DNA of 64,000 nucleotides from Bin80 sp965220935 (GTDB lineage Bacteria > Bacteroidota > Rhodothermia > Rhodothermales > Bin80): assembly GCA_965220935.1 (NCBI GenBank), contig OZ244857.1:248001-312000 (forward strand). The letters run 5' to 3'. The translations under genes and the position numbers were made by a program. A model generated the notes under the pieces. That model was not told where the DNA came from and did no database searches. It saw only the letters and a program-made list of their open reading frames with translations. Shown one piece after another: positions 9,551 to 19,885 of this stretch. Within the stretch, counting starts at the first letter, position 1. Each line of letters opens with the position of its first letter.

Positions 9551-11344
9551 CTATTTGGACTCAAACACCTCAAGCCGGTGTCTAAGATTGATGTCAGTGA
9601 TGATTTGTTTTTGGCCGTGAGGCCATTGTACAACCAATGAATCAACTGATTCATTATTCAAGCCAAAATGTATAATGGGATCAACAGAGGACTGGAACCC
9701 TCGTTGAAGATATTGCTCTGAATACCAACATCTTCCAGTTGACCACAAGCTGATCTGACCTCCGATTCCGAAGGTGTTCGGAGCATCACCATGTAGACTA
9801 ACCATTAGCCACTGCCGCTCTGGGTATAGTTCAGTTGCACGGTTACGGTATACAAATGCGGGCATATTCACATTATTGACAACAAGATCTAGATCCCCAT
9901 CATTGTCTAAATCGCCATAGGCTGCGCCATTGGAAAAGCTTGGAGTTGCGAGACCCCATCCGGTACTCACATTCTGAAAATTTGAGCCCCGAATGCCTGC
10001 AAACATCTGATTTGGAAGTGAATGAGAGGATAATTGTTCAAGCAGTTTGAGTATGGGTTGCTCATGGGCAAGAAAGAGTGCTCGGAGGGAGTCACGGTTG
10101 TTGACGCGATCGATAAAATCCTGATCAAGGAGATCCTTGAAAATACCGTTGGGCACAAAGATATCTCTCTGGCCGTCAAGATCAAAATCTGCGATCAATC
10201 CACCCCAACTCCAGTCTGTGCTTTCTAATTCAGCAAGGCGAGAGACTTCGCTAAATCTGAGTTGACCTTCAGGTAATCTGCCCAGGTTTAGTTGTAAAGT
10301 ATTACGTAGCGCTTGGTGGTGATATCCGTCGTTAAGGCTTTGATTGTACTCAGACCATGATGGAAATGCAATCATAGACTGATAACGAGAGTGTCGTTTT
10401 GGTAGCATGTCAGATACAAAGATATCTGACCAGCCATCTCCGTTGTAATCGGCAATATCGCCTCCCATGGAACTGAGGCTCATCGTTCCAATGACATTAG
10501 GCCCGATGTCAATGAATCGTCCATTTTGATTCAAGTACAGGTAGTCACGCTCAAAAAAATCATTAGAAACATACAGGTCTGTCCACCCGTCTTTGTTCAG
10601 ATCTCCAGCAGAAACGCCTAAACCAAACCCAATCTTACTGCTATAGATTCCTGAGTCAAGCGTCACATCAATAAATCGTCCTATATCATTACGCATCAGG
10701 CGATTGCCTCCATCTGGGTCTGGGATGTTTCTGAGATCTGGAGCAGGCTGTAAGTCATCAAGAGATCGTACAGGATTACTCAAGATGTAGGTATCAAGAT
10801 CACGATCACCATCATAATCAAAGAATGACGCATGAATTCCTAATGCTTCAATTGCCAGTCCATACTCATTGGCCATCTCTTGAAAAGTACCGTCTTTTTG
10901 ATTGACGAATAATTCGTTGTGACGTTTCTTTCCTCCTGGCGGCCCTGATTTGCTGAGATACAAGTCCAACCACCCATCGCCATTGATATCAACCATGCTC
11001 ACGCCTGTAGTCCACACACCAGTGGAAATCAGTCCAGAACTTTCGGTTATATCTTGAAACCTAAAGTCACCAAGATTCAAGTAGAGTCGGTTTGATACCT
11101 GATTACCCGTCAATAAAATATCCGCTAAGCCGTCACCGCTCACATCACCAATTGCAACGCCCCCGCCATTATAGAAATTGCGAAATACATAGGTATTGAG
11201 GGTTTCGGCGGGGGTCAGAGAATTTGTAAATGTGATGCCAGACTGATCTGAGTCAATCAATTCAAATAGTGGATCATCTCGGGTACATCCGCTGCTCATC
11301 AATCCAATAGATATCAATAAGAGTAGAGTAATCCTAACCGTCAT
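9551..11344 (-). CDS. VCBS/FG-GAP repeat lipoprotein with C-terminal ASPIC/UnbV domain
   Basis: About 597 residues from the ATG at 11344 (a TTG three codons upstream is less likely). The N-terminus is a lipoprotein signal (MTVRITLLLLISIGLMSSGC). The body has repeated Asp-rich loops (GDVSGDGLADILLTGN, DYNGDGWSDIFVSDML, GDLDNDGDLDLVVNNV) of the VCBS/FG-GAP beta-propeller type. The last ~100 residues match ASPIC/UnbV (GFQSSVDPIIHFGL ... VVQWPHGQKQIITDI). It is paralogous to the partial gene at 1-2313 but ends right after the ASPIC domain. Probable surface lipoprotein; the ligand is unknown. No lipoprotein partner gene lies next to it. Confidence 0.88.
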   Translation of the reverse strand: MTVRITLLLLISIGLMSSGCTRDDPLFELIDSDQSGITFTNSLTPAETLNTYVFRNFYNGGGVAIGDVSGDGLADILLTGNQVSNRLYLNLGDFRFQDITESSGLISTGVWTTGVSMVDINGDGWLDLYLSKSGPPGGKKRHNELFVNQKDGTFQEMANEYGLAIEALGIHASFFDYDGDRDLDTYILSNPVRSLDDLQPAPDLRNIPDPDGGNRLMRNDIGRFIDVTLDSGIYSSKIGFGLGVSAGDLNKDGWTDLYVSNDFFERDYLYLNQNGRFIDIGPNVIGTMSLSSMGGDIADYNGDGWSDIFVSDMLPKRHSRYQSMIAFPSWSEYNQSLNDGYHHQALRNTLQLNLGRLPEGQLRFSEVSRLAELESTDWSWGGLIADFDLDGQRDIFVPNGIFKDLLDQDFIDRVNNRDSLRALFLAHEQPILKLLEQLSSHSLPNQMFAGIRGSNFQNVSTGWGLATPSFSNGAAYGDLDNDGDLDLVVNNVNMPAFVYRNRATELYPERQWLMVSLHGDAPNTFGIGGQISLWSTGRCWYSEQYLQRGFQSSVDPIIHFGLNNESVDSLVVQWPHGQKQIITDINLRHRLEVFESK

Positions 11345-11487
11345 GAAAATCAATCAGGGCCTTCCGCCTAAAGTGTGAGAGAAATTGTAAATTTAAGGAA
11401 TTTTCGTATCATATGTGATAGGATTTATCCTACTGACTATGGTTAATTATCCACGTAACAATTTAATCAACAAATAAAAAGAATTCG

Positions 11488-12668
11488 GTGAGTAAAAGTT
11501 TAGGTATAGAGGCACCATGGAAGATTTTAGAGGATGCCTATGATGATACAGCGAAACAGAGGACAGTGACGGTGACTTGTACTGACACATCGTCACTGGA
11601 GTGTCCAAAGTGTGGAAAGGCGAGTCCATTTTATGATTTGCGATCTGCGCGTCAATGGCGGCATTTGGATACCTGTAACTATCAAACGGCGTTGAGAGCG
11701 CAGGTTCCCCGGGTCAAGTGTAGTGAGTGTGGGGTAAAGACGGCGCGGGTTCCATGGGCGGGCCCGAGTTCTCGGTATACCTATGACTTTGAGGAGTCGG
11801 TAATTGGGTGGATCAAAGAGGCGAGTATATTGGCGATTTCGCGTCAGATGGGACTTGGATGGAAAGCCATTGCGGGCATTGTTCATCGTGCAGTACAACG
11901 TGGACTGGCAAGAAAAAAAGAGCAGGTGGTTGAGAACATCTGTGTTGATGAGGTGGCTTATAAGAAAGGACATAAGTACTTTACTGTCGTATCCGATGCC
12001 GACACAGCAACGGTGCTCTATGTCGGCATTGGGCGTGATCAAAAGGTGTTGATGCGTTGGTTTCAGCAATTATCCACCGAGCAGTTGAACGGGATCAGGA
12101 GTATGAGTATGGACATGTGGCCTGCCTATATTCGTGCAACCTTAGCCTGTCTGCCAGATGCAAAAAAGAAGATCTGCTTTGATCGGTTTCATATCGCGAA
12201 GCATCTGGGAGTTTCGGTGGATAAAGTCCAGCACAAAGCGCTCCTCAAGGAAGGCAATCCGATTCTGACGGGTACCAAGTATAGTTGGCTTAAAAGTCCT
12301 CACAACATGTCATTAGCGCAAAAGAGGGCCTTCCATGCCATTCGCACCAGTTCCCTCAAAACCTCCAAAGCCTGGGCCAAACGTTCAGAAAAATGTGGGA
12401 CTATAAAAGTGCAACTTAGGCACTCAAGGGTTGGAATAAAACATTGAGTTGGGCCATGCGCTGCCGGCTTGAGCCTGTCAAAGATGTCGCCAGAATGATT
12501 AGAAAGCATCTCTGGGGGATCATCAATGCCATTGTTCTTGATGTCAGTAATGGCCCGGCTGAAAGCATCAATAGTCGGATCAAACCGTCAAAATCCGTGC
12601 ACATGGATTCCGCAATAAAGAACGATTTGTTGATGCAATTTACTTCCATTTGGGCGGACTTGATCTAA
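11488..12668 (+). pseudogene. ISL3-family-like transposase, broken by frameshift and nonsense codon
   Basis: A GTG-started frame (11488-12447) encodes the first ~300 residues of an ISL3-type transposase. It has N-terminal zinc ribbons (CPKCGKASPF; VKCSECGVKT), a helix-turn-helix-like segment, and DDE-domain landmarks ICVDEVAYKKGHKY, SMDMWPAY and FDRFHIAKHL. Near 12385-12400 the reading shifts by one frame. In the new frame (WDYKSAT) there is a TAG at 12417-12419, after which the C-terminus resumes with ALKGWNKTLSWAM and SNGPAESINSRIK and ends at 12668. Two independent lesions make it non-functional. I could not identify its terminal repeats. Confidence 0.85.
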
Positions 12669-13749
12669 GCCCCAGATACGCAAAATCATGACTTTTTTCA
12701 CAAAAAAAGCGGAAGCGCCATCAATCAGAGTGGACACATGATTACAGAAGGGTGGCTGATTCAAGAGGTTTAGATGTCTTAATAAGAAAAAGATATCTCC
12801 AAAATTTCCCGAAAAAGATTCAAAATATCGCGAATCAGAAGAAGTTAAGTCATGACGCTCACCTGTCTCATCCCCACAACTCACACATTTCATATGTGTC
12901 TGTTTACCAATCAGTTACACAACAAAATCCCTAACGTTTTTGTTGGTCCTCGAAAATCTTCATGAAGAAGTGTAAATCGAAATGCGAAGCGTTTAGTTTT
13001 ATATCAGATCCTGTTGTCAGAAGTTATGTAGTCATGATTCAAGATAACCCCGTCGTGTGTATTCTTGTCACAACTCAATGACATATATTCTACAAAGTTG
13101 GAACGTGAGCATAAGCCCTTATATTCTTCGCAGTGATCATGCGAACACATCTGCCTCCAGGATAGGCAGATTTTATTGAATTCAAGGATAGGTTCTTTGT
13201 TGCAAACAATTAACGGTTTCTTTTTCAGATTCAAGCCCCCATAGGACTCATTTATACTAGGATTACGATCGTCCATACAGACGATTCTTTATGTTATCGT
13301 GGAATTCTAAGGAAGCATGAATTTGTCAGACTATCTGATTCTTTGCATGTGATGCTATTGTTTCACAACGGCATTGAATCATTCTGAGTAAAGTTAAAGC
13401 GGTCACAGGGGCATTACACAAATTCTCTCTCAGGTATTTGAATGGATCTTTGTGATTTTTCAAGGATGTCTAAAATCCAAGATTTGGATACATATGATCA
13501 GATTGTGTATATTATTGGATAGATACAGGAAAACGGCTTGGTTTATTGATATGATTTCTCAATAATTGGTTACCCTCTGGATACGCCTTACAGCAATTAA
13601 CACTACTCACTGGGCTATTATGACATTGTATCGAAATTGAGACCATTAAAAAATTGAGAATTATATACGAAACTGTAATTTATATCACAATATGTCGTAC
13701 TAATGGGTGAAGTCATCGTTTCACTTATTGAGCGGAGGCTCATACACAC
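12669..13749. other. Long non-coding stretch between two dead transposases
   Basis: About 1.08 kb of AT-rich sequence with no frame I can support. The longest frames (for example minus 13004-13276) have biased composition and no recognisable motif. It may contain the ends of the flanking insertion sequences, but I could not define inverted repeats. Confidence 0.4.
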
Positions 13750-14625
13750 ATGAAAGGACCAGTTAAAGCATTTCGCAAGGGTGTCAGCCTCTTTGACCTG
13801 GTGCGTAGATTCCCTGACGAAGCATCGGTCATCAAATGTTTTGAATCCATCCTATGGGCCAAAGAACGAACATGCCCTAAGTGCGGCAGCAATGACAATG
13901 GCATGCCCTATCGTTGCCGTAGATGCCAGCGTTATTTCTCCGTCAAGACGGGTACAGTCCTGCAATACTCCAATCTGAAAGGAGTGTTCTCTATGAAACT
14001 CCATAGAGACTTGAATCTAACTCAAAATGAGACATCAACGTTATTGCACAAAATCCGTGAAAGTCTTCTTCCTCAAATCATGGAAGTGCTTGAAAGGCCT
14101 GTTGAAGTAGATGAAGTGTATTTAGGTGGACTGGAAAAGAACAAGCACGCCGACAAGAAACTCCATATCGGACGAGGAGCCGTTTGTAAAGTAGCTGTAT
14201 AGGCATCAAGGATCGCAAGACCAATCAGATCTTGGCCCAAGTGATTGACGATTCAACCAAGCCTACGACTCAATCTGTGATCAATACAACTCGCAAGAAT
14301 ACGTCATTTGTTTATACAGATGATCATGCCAGTTATGATGGGTTAACCAACCACTATGCCGTCAATCATACAGCCAAAGAATGGACGGTATCTACTGCGA
14401 TTGAGGATAAACGGCATAGAGTCATTCTGGGCTACGTTAAAACGCGCCTATCATAGCATGTATCATCAAATCAGCAAGAAGCACTTGAATCGTTATGTAA
14501 GCCAGATTGCTGGCAAGCATAATATCCGCTCCATGTATACGATTGATCAGATGGAAAGCGTGGTTCTGGGCATACAAGGAAAGCAGTTGACCCATAACGC
14601 AAGGGTAGGGAAATGCACCAGCTGA
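13750..14625 (+). pseudogene. IS1595-family-like transposase, frameshifted and internally deleted
   Basis: The first frame (13750-14202) has the IS1595-type N-terminal zinc ribbon (CPKCGSNDNGMPYRCRRCQ, FSVKTGT). It appears to have lost a short segment after YSNL, because it runs straight into KGVFSMKLHRDL. The catalytic start VDEVYLGGLEKNKH follows, and then the frame breaks. Later pieces in other frames encode VYTDDHASYDGL (14232-14456) and the conserved end NGIESFWATLKRAYHSMYHQ ... (14356-14625). At least two frameshifts plus a deletion make it a dead element. It abuts the following methyltransferase gene. Confidence 0.85.
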
Positions 14626-15000
14626 ATAGGATAGATCCTTCAACTGTTGGGCAAGCGTTAGATCAATATTTTACAAAACCACACGTAGTTCGTAGGTGCC
14701 TAAGTCAGTTGAAAAATATAGGGAGATATGATTTAGTTGTTGAACCCTCTGCGGGCGCTGGGGCGTTTTTGTTGGCAGTGAATCACTGCAATAAGGTGGG
14801 AGTTGATGTTGATCCTAAGCATAGTGATATTCTCAAGGAAGATTTTCTCAAATTTCACATTGACCAGAAATACACTAATGTATTGGTTTTTGGAAATCCA
14901 CCTTATGGTCGATATCATCATCTTTCCAAAGCGTTTATCCAACATGCAATGTCTTTCCCCAATGTAAAGACTATTGGTTTTGTTTTGCCCAATGTATATA
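14613..15000 (+). pseudogene. Adenine-specific DNA methyltransferase, N-terminal half (interrupted by IS at 15001)
   Basis: The frame starts at ATG 14613 and encodes the SAM-binding motif I (VVEPSAGAGAFLL) and catalytic motif IV (FGNPPYGR) of N6-adenine methyltransferases, then FVLPNVY. At 15001 it is cut by an insertion element; read through, it would end at 15008. Joining 14613-15000 to 16951-17378 gives exactly 816 bases, a single 271-residue open frame across the junction (N-V-Y-R-K). This was therefore an intact small methyltransferase before the insertion, probably the modification half of a type II system with the nuclease remnant at 17410. Confidence 0.88.
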
Positions 15001-16944
15001 GTGCCTGACAATAAACTCTAATTCTGGGTTAGCATAGGATCGCAAGGGCTATATTTTACAAGTACTTACCGATAGTTTGCTTGTTCATTTTGCGGTTATT
15101 TTAGGCGTTGAAGATTTTTCATGAAAAAATCGAAACTTTTCCTGTGGCGGTGGATATCACTGTATTTATAGGACTTTTCTGGGGTTTTTCTTTCTGAATT
15201 GATCAAGATTTGAAAAATCTTCACCGTTCATTTAATCACATCATTGACCATGCGCGCACAATTTGACACTGAACCGACACTGGGGATGAACTCCATTGAG
15301 GATCTTTTCGTAGATCCTAATTCCAGAGACGACACGTCCCAAATCATCTTGGCATTGCAGTCCATCTGGATGGCCACAGATCTACGGGATCGGATTGTCA
15401 TGTACCTGCAAGAGGCGATCGGAGAGAACACAGATCAGACTACGGGGCGCCCGGGTTTGACGTACTGGCGTATCTTTGTCTTAGCCGTACTAAAATTCGG
15501 GCTTGATTATGATTTTGACCGATTGACGTTTACGGTTAATGACTCTGCGCTCATTCGCACCTTATTACAAAATGATACGAGTGATTTTGGTACGAAGTCC
15601 TTGTATCGTGTGCAGACGATTATCAACAATGTGAGTCTGATCACCGATGACATTTGGTTGACCCTCAATCGGATGATCGTGGATCATGGGTTAGAGGTCT
15701 TTGGGGTTGCATCTGATGCGCCTTTGGAAGCGCGGACGGATTCGTATGTGGTGGAAACCCATGTTGAGACACCCCATGATGTTCGGTTATTGCGCGATTC
15801 AATCATTCTGGCCATGCAGCTTGCTTCAAGGGCCTGGGAGGCCTTCAATTTAGGGGCGTACGACATTGGCGTCAGTTAAAGCATTTGATTATTACGGTTA
15901 ACAATGCCTATTTGGAGATCAACACCACCAAGAAGCGTGAGACGAATCCAGAGCTGGTCTTAGCCTTCTTTAAGATTTGTTACTATCGAATTCAGAAGTG
16001 TATACTGGTCTTGGATAAGATCAAAGAACTTGACCCAAGTTCAAGTCGGATTGCGCCATTAGAAAAGGTGATTGAACAGTTCAATCGGTTGGTAGATTTG
16101 GTTCATCGTCGTGTGATAGAGGGGGAAAAGATTCCCAATGCAGAGAAGTTATTATCGCTCCATGCCGAGCATACACGTTGGATTGTCAAGGGGAAGGCCA
16201 TGCCCAATCAGGTAGAATTGGGGGTTCCCGTCGCGATCACCCAATGTCAACATGGCTTGATTCTGGGATGGGAGATTATATGGACGCAATCAGATGTAGA
16301 TATGACCATTGAGATCGCCACCAAGTATAGGACAGAGTTTGAAAACCTTGGATCCATGAGTTTTGATCGCGGATTTTGGTCGCCTCAGAATTTTGAGGCA
16401 TTAAGTGCTCTGGATATAGAGGTCATTCTTCCCAAAAAGGGCTATAAGAACAAAATAGAGCGCGAACGAGAATCGGCGGAAGAGTTTCGGCGAAAACGTC
16501 GGCAGCATGCGCAGATTGAGTCCTGCATCAACTTCAGCATGGTGGTGCACGTATTCGTACCAAAGGAGGTAAGGCGGGGTTTGCGCAAAGCATCGGTGCA
16601 AGTGTGGTCGCCACGAATTTGTGCCGAATCGGGAAGGTATTAATGGCCCGATACCGAGAGTCGTTTCGCCAAGCGGCGTAAATTACTCTTCATTGAGTCA
16701 CAAAAAAACTTACTCCACCATTGGAGCTGGGAAAGGTGCGTCCGTGCGGCAGAGATTTTAGGCAAAATCGGTGGCCTATGTACTGAATTTGGATCAAATA
16801 TAGGTGAGGTTTGCAGATCGGTGAAACAGATCAAAAATTTCGCGACTAAAATCGGAGAGTCTGCCCAGCAGTTAATAAAAAATTCGTATATTAAGCCCCG
16901 CAAAAAATTGTGACACCCCAAAGTAGGGGTTTTTTGTCAGGCAC
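15001..16944 (+). mobile_element. Insertion sequence with inverted ends and 6-bp target duplication, inside a methyltransferase gene
   Basis: The left end GTGCCTGACAA (15001-15011) is matched by the inverted right end TTGTCAGGCAC (16934-16944), followed by weaker inverted similarity. Flanking both ends is TATATA (14995-15000 and 16945-16950), the apparent target duplication. Removing the element with one copy of TATATA restores the methyltransferase frame exactly, which fixes the boundaries. The 1944-bp element carries one transposase gene, now broken. Confidence 0.92.
15244..16681 (+). pseudogene. DDE-type transposase (ISNCY/ISDol1-like), two frameshifts
   Basis: The first part (15244-15879, TTG or the ATG at 15250) contains GRPGLTYWRIFVLAVLKFGL and the catalytic-type YVVETHVETPHDVRLLRDSI, which I associate with the ISNCY/ISDol1 group. 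The family call is from memory. A frameshift near 15880 moves to the frame of 15885-16643 (ITVNNAYLEINTTKKRETNP; SFDRGFWSPQNFEAL). A second shift near 16530 leads to GGARIRTKGGKAGFAQSIGA and the stop at 16679-16681. The element is therefore not autonomous now. Confidence 0.8.
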
Positions 16945-16950
16945 TATATA

Positions 16951-17378
16951 GAAAGCATACTCGTCAGCGTATCATTCCATCTGACTGGAGAATTGTATCC
17001 ATCACTGATTTAGGACATGACGCATTCTTGATTGATGGAGAAGACTATCATGTTCCAACCAGTTTTTTTGTCTTTGATAAATCAACGGGAAAGGATTTAA
17101 GAGTAGTGGTTCCTGAAAATATCACAGGCACAAAAGATTTTCTGTTTTCAGATGGGACAGATTTTGATGTTTTTGTGTTTGGTGCATCTCCAAAACGAGT
17201 AATATCCAATCCTAAGCCCAACAATAGAGGGTATTTCCTTAAATCTTTGATTCCCATAGATCTACTCGTAGATCGTATTAAGTCTATTGAATGGGAAGGC
17301 AATTCCTGTGCAAGTGGTGGTGTATACTGGCTAACTAAATATGAGTTTTGGCATCAATATAGGTCATGCTATGAGTAG
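16951..17378 (+). pseudogene. Adenine-specific DNA methyltransferase, C-terminal half
   Basis: This continues the frame interrupted at 15000: RKHTRQRIIPSDWRIVSI, VPTSFFVFDKSTGKDLRV, then CASGGVYWLTKYEF, ending with TAG at 17376-17378. The SFF(I/V)FD segment after the NPPY half is typical of this methyltransferase group. It has no start of its own. The coding sequence shows no other lesion, so the insertion was the inactivating event. Confidence 0.85.
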
Positions 17379-17409
17379 AAAGGAAGCTCTATCGTAGGCA
17401 CATTATATC

Positions 17410-17861
17410 TTGTCAAACATTAACATTGTGAAGGATTTGAGAAATGCGGCTTATGAGATCCGTCAATACCTAATCGACCTTGCGTTAAGTGGGTCAATCA
17501 CGGAATCTGATTTTTACCAAATTACAAGTCTTTTGTCTCCACAATCAAGAAGTCCCCTGTGGGAGAAGTATTTTATTTCAAAATATGATTGTGCCAAAGT
17601 AAACAAAAATGAAAAACGTGGAGATGTTCATAAAAGTGGCAGGTTTTATGAGTTCAAGGCTTCTGGCTTTAATCAAGATGATGGACTCCATATTGTACAA
17701 ATAAGACTTTGGCATGATTGTGATTACATTATCCAGTCTATATCCAGTGCGGGAGCAATTAGTTTGTGTTATCTCATGCAGAGATGGAAAATGAGACTGT
17801 TTTGTTATCTGCTCAATCAGCACATCCCGACTTCGACGGTTTCAGATTTTTGAGATTTTAA
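17410..17861 (+). pseudogene. Probable type II restriction endonuclease, frameshifted
   Basis: The frame starts with TTG at 17410, 31 bp after the methyltransferase. Its centre, GDVHKSGRFYEFKAS, resembles a PD-(D/E)xK nuclease core, and position next to the methyltransferase supports a cognate endonuclease. After AGAIS (about 17762) the frame becomes implausible. Shifting by one base gives FVLSHAEMENETVLLSAQSAH ending at TAA 17859-17861, which reads like the conserved end of such nucleases. I infer a single-base frameshift. The exact restriction family is not recognised. Confidence 0.6.
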
Positions 17862-18240
17862 GGAATTGTAATAATTACACTGACTTGTGATATAATGTAC
17901 ACTGATATACTAAATAATGTGACTTATGACCGCTATTTATCCGAAAACCCTAACGTTGACCCGCCAAGACTAACCCATGACGCCTTTTAACTTAGAGCAC
18001 ACACTCCGCCTCTGGTTTTGATTGATTCACAGACAGGTGAACGGACCTATCCAACGGTTGATTAACCCCTTTTAGATCAAGGCCTCCCCCTGATCTGCTC
18101 AAACAACATATCCAGCGCACCTACACAGAGAGAGTTCAAAAATCAACATAAATCGTAAAGAAACTGCACGATCAATGACAAATTTACTTATCCTTACACG
18201 CTCTCCCTACTTCGCAAAATGTCAGATAAGAAACCTGTGA
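17862..18240. other. Intergenic stretch upstream of a truncated methyltransferase-HNH gene
   Basis: About 380 bases with stop codons in all frames. The N-terminal half of the downstream methyltransferase should be here but is not recognisable, so it was deleted or replaced. Confidence 0.4.
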
Positions 18241-18493
18241 TGGAAATTCAGGTTAGCCCTCTTGGATCGAATTGTTCAGGCATCCAGCAACAAGGGGGAT
18301 ATGATACTTGACCCATTCTGTGGATGTGCGACAACCTGCGTAGCAGCACACAATCATGGGCGTAATTGGGTTGGGATTGACATATCTGAAAAAGCAGCCG
18401 ACTTGGTTGTGGATCGTATTTCTGATATACAAGGGAGTCTATTTCAAGATATAATCCATCGAACTGATATTCCACAACGAAATGATCTAGGTA
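18241..18493 (+). pseudogene. DNA methyltransferase fragment (C-terminal SAM-binding part), cut by the TnpB element
   Basis: The frame between a TGA at 18238-18240 and the insertion at 18494 encodes LALLDRIVQASSNKGDMI, LDPFCGCATTCVAA (motif I) and NWVGIDIS, typical of the C-terminal part of DPPY-type N4/N6 methyltransferases. The N-terminal half is missing. Joined to 19886-20133 after removing the insertion it continues in frame into an HNH domain. The original gene was therefore a methyltransferase-HNH fusion that lost its N-terminus and was then interrupted. Confidence 0.85.
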
Positions 18494-18569
18494 AGGGAAT
18501 TATATACGTGAGTACCCATCTATTTGACGGCTACCTTTTGCGTATCCATTTCACGGCTCATAGGAGTCT

Positions 18570-19754
18570 CTACGAGAACGCTCCTCCACGTGCAGATGCC
18601 CCAATCCCGGAGGCCTGTAATACATTTGCAGATGCGTTGATATCTGATGGCCACAAGCCATACACTTAAACTTGCTTTGCGTCTTGCGATTGACTTTATC
18701 TGTATGACCACACTGATTACAGCGTTGACTGGTATATTTCGGATCTACAAGAATCACGTTGCCAAACTTGTAATCGCAATAGGTATTGAACCGTCCCCAT
18801 CCAGCGTTGAGAATGACGCGGTTTAACCCTGCTTTGGCCTTCACATTGGTTCCAGGATTTTCTACTGTACCCTTAGCAGACTTGGACATAGTCTTGATCT
18901 TCAAGTTTCAACGTATAGGCCTTATTGGACAATCTACGGCTATGTTGATGTGCCGCATTCGTTCTGCAGTTCTTCTGTTTTCGCTTCCACTTGGCAATCC
19001 TTCTCTTTGTCCGCAAGGATCTACCAGACCCTTTCTGTTGTCGGGCTAACTTTCTTTGCCACCGACGAATCTTAATCTCCTTATCCGTTAAGTCAGGGTG
19101 TGGTAACATGCCCTGTTCACCATCCGTTGAGGAATAAGAAATGTTATAGGTATTCACGTCAATGCCAATCTCTTTGCCATCGTCCACCGTCTCTGGTAGA
19201 TGTGTGACTTTGTAAATTACGCTCATCTTCCAGTACCGTCCGTCTTTCTTCACGGTGACTTCAATCGGCTCACCGTCTGGATAAGGATTACCGCCTTTCC
19301 TACGAAACTTCATCCAGCCAATCTTCTGGATATAGACATCATTCCCTCGGAGCTTAAACAATCCTTTGGTCGCCGTAAACGAATTGTGTTGAAACCGATT
19401 ATGGAACGTAGGATGGTCACGTAATCCCTTGAAGAAAGCCTGCCACGCCTCGGCCTGATGCTTTAAGGTGTTTCGTACAATGTTGGACGAATACCGATTC
19501 AACCAAGAAATGGTGGGGCGAAAAGACGTGTATCTCCTACTTAATGACGGCCAGGTCAATTCTGGATTATCCTTATGTTCGTCTTTATAGTCCCTGTTGC
19601 TTTGGTCAAGAAACGTATTCCATACAAACCTGCATGCTCCGCAAAGCCCTGACAAGAGATGGGCTTTCCACTGCGTGCCGGGTAATAGGCGGTACTCTAT
19701 TCCACGATAGGAACAGTTTGAATCCGAAGGGTTAAAAGCCTTTTGAACAGGCAT
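18570..19754 (-). pseudogene. tnpB: TnpB-like RNA-guided nuclease (IS605 OrfB family), two frameshifts
   Basis: The frame from ATG 19754 encodes an N-terminal TnpB region (YRGIEYRLLPGTQWKAHLLS, CRFVWNTFLDQSN) and the RuvC-I aspartate in EIGIDVNTYNIS (about residue 199). Around TLKLED (near 18890) the frame shifts to KIKTMSKSAKGT, NAGWGRFNTYC and a zinc finger (CNQCGHTDKVNRKTQSKFKC). A second shift just after CGH gives SDINASANVLQASGIGASA with the RuvC-III aspartate, ending at TAG (18570-18572). Both halves of the nuclease are recognisable, so decay is recent. If active it would use an omega-RNA from the 3' end of the gene, toward 18494; this is inference from the family. Confidence 0.85.
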
Positions 19755-19786
19755 GATATCAAGGTTAAGTTGATGTTATGGTAAGC

Positions 19787-19814
19787 AATAGGATAGATTC
19801 TCCTCTATCCTATT
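19787..19814. repeat. Subterminal hairpin upstream of tnpB
   Basis: AATAGGATAG (19787-19796) and CTATCCTATT (19805-19814) form a perfect 10-bp stem with an 8-base loop. The same hairpin, with one mismatch, is kept in the second element copy (near 63305-63333). Its place 5' of tnpB resembles the left-end hairpin of IS200/IS605 elements. Confidence 0.75.
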
Positions 19815-19885
19815 GTGTCTGTTATACTCTCCAAAATAGAATGGTTCCTTTCTTTGGGTACTCACGTATATAATTCCCTTAGGTA

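Larger units (their letters stand above)
18494..19879 (-). mobile_element. TnpB-carrying element with long inverted repeats and TAGGTA target duplication (copy 1)
   Basis: The ends are perfect inverted repeats of 25-27 bp starting AGGGAATTATATACGTG (left about 18494-18518, right about 19855-19879). They are flanked by TAGGTA at 18488-18493 and 19880-19885. Excising the element with one TAGGTA restores the host frame D-L-G-K-L-P-P-Y. The 1386-bp unit contains only a tnpB-like gene (minus strand) and a subterminal hairpin at 19787-19814. A second copy lies at 62059-63400. TIRs plus a target duplication are not features of IS200/IS605, whose TnpB this resembles. Confidence 0.9.

Noticed and set aside
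12588..12893. Minus-strand ORF starting MKCVSCGDETGE
   Set aside because: Mostly antisense to the ISL3 transposase end; the CxxC start looks like chance.
13004..13276. Minus-strand 90-codon ORF rich in Cys/His (CSHDHCEEYKGLC)
   Set aside because: No family match that I can see, lies in a decayed AT-rich region between dead transposases, and codon pattern is not convincing.
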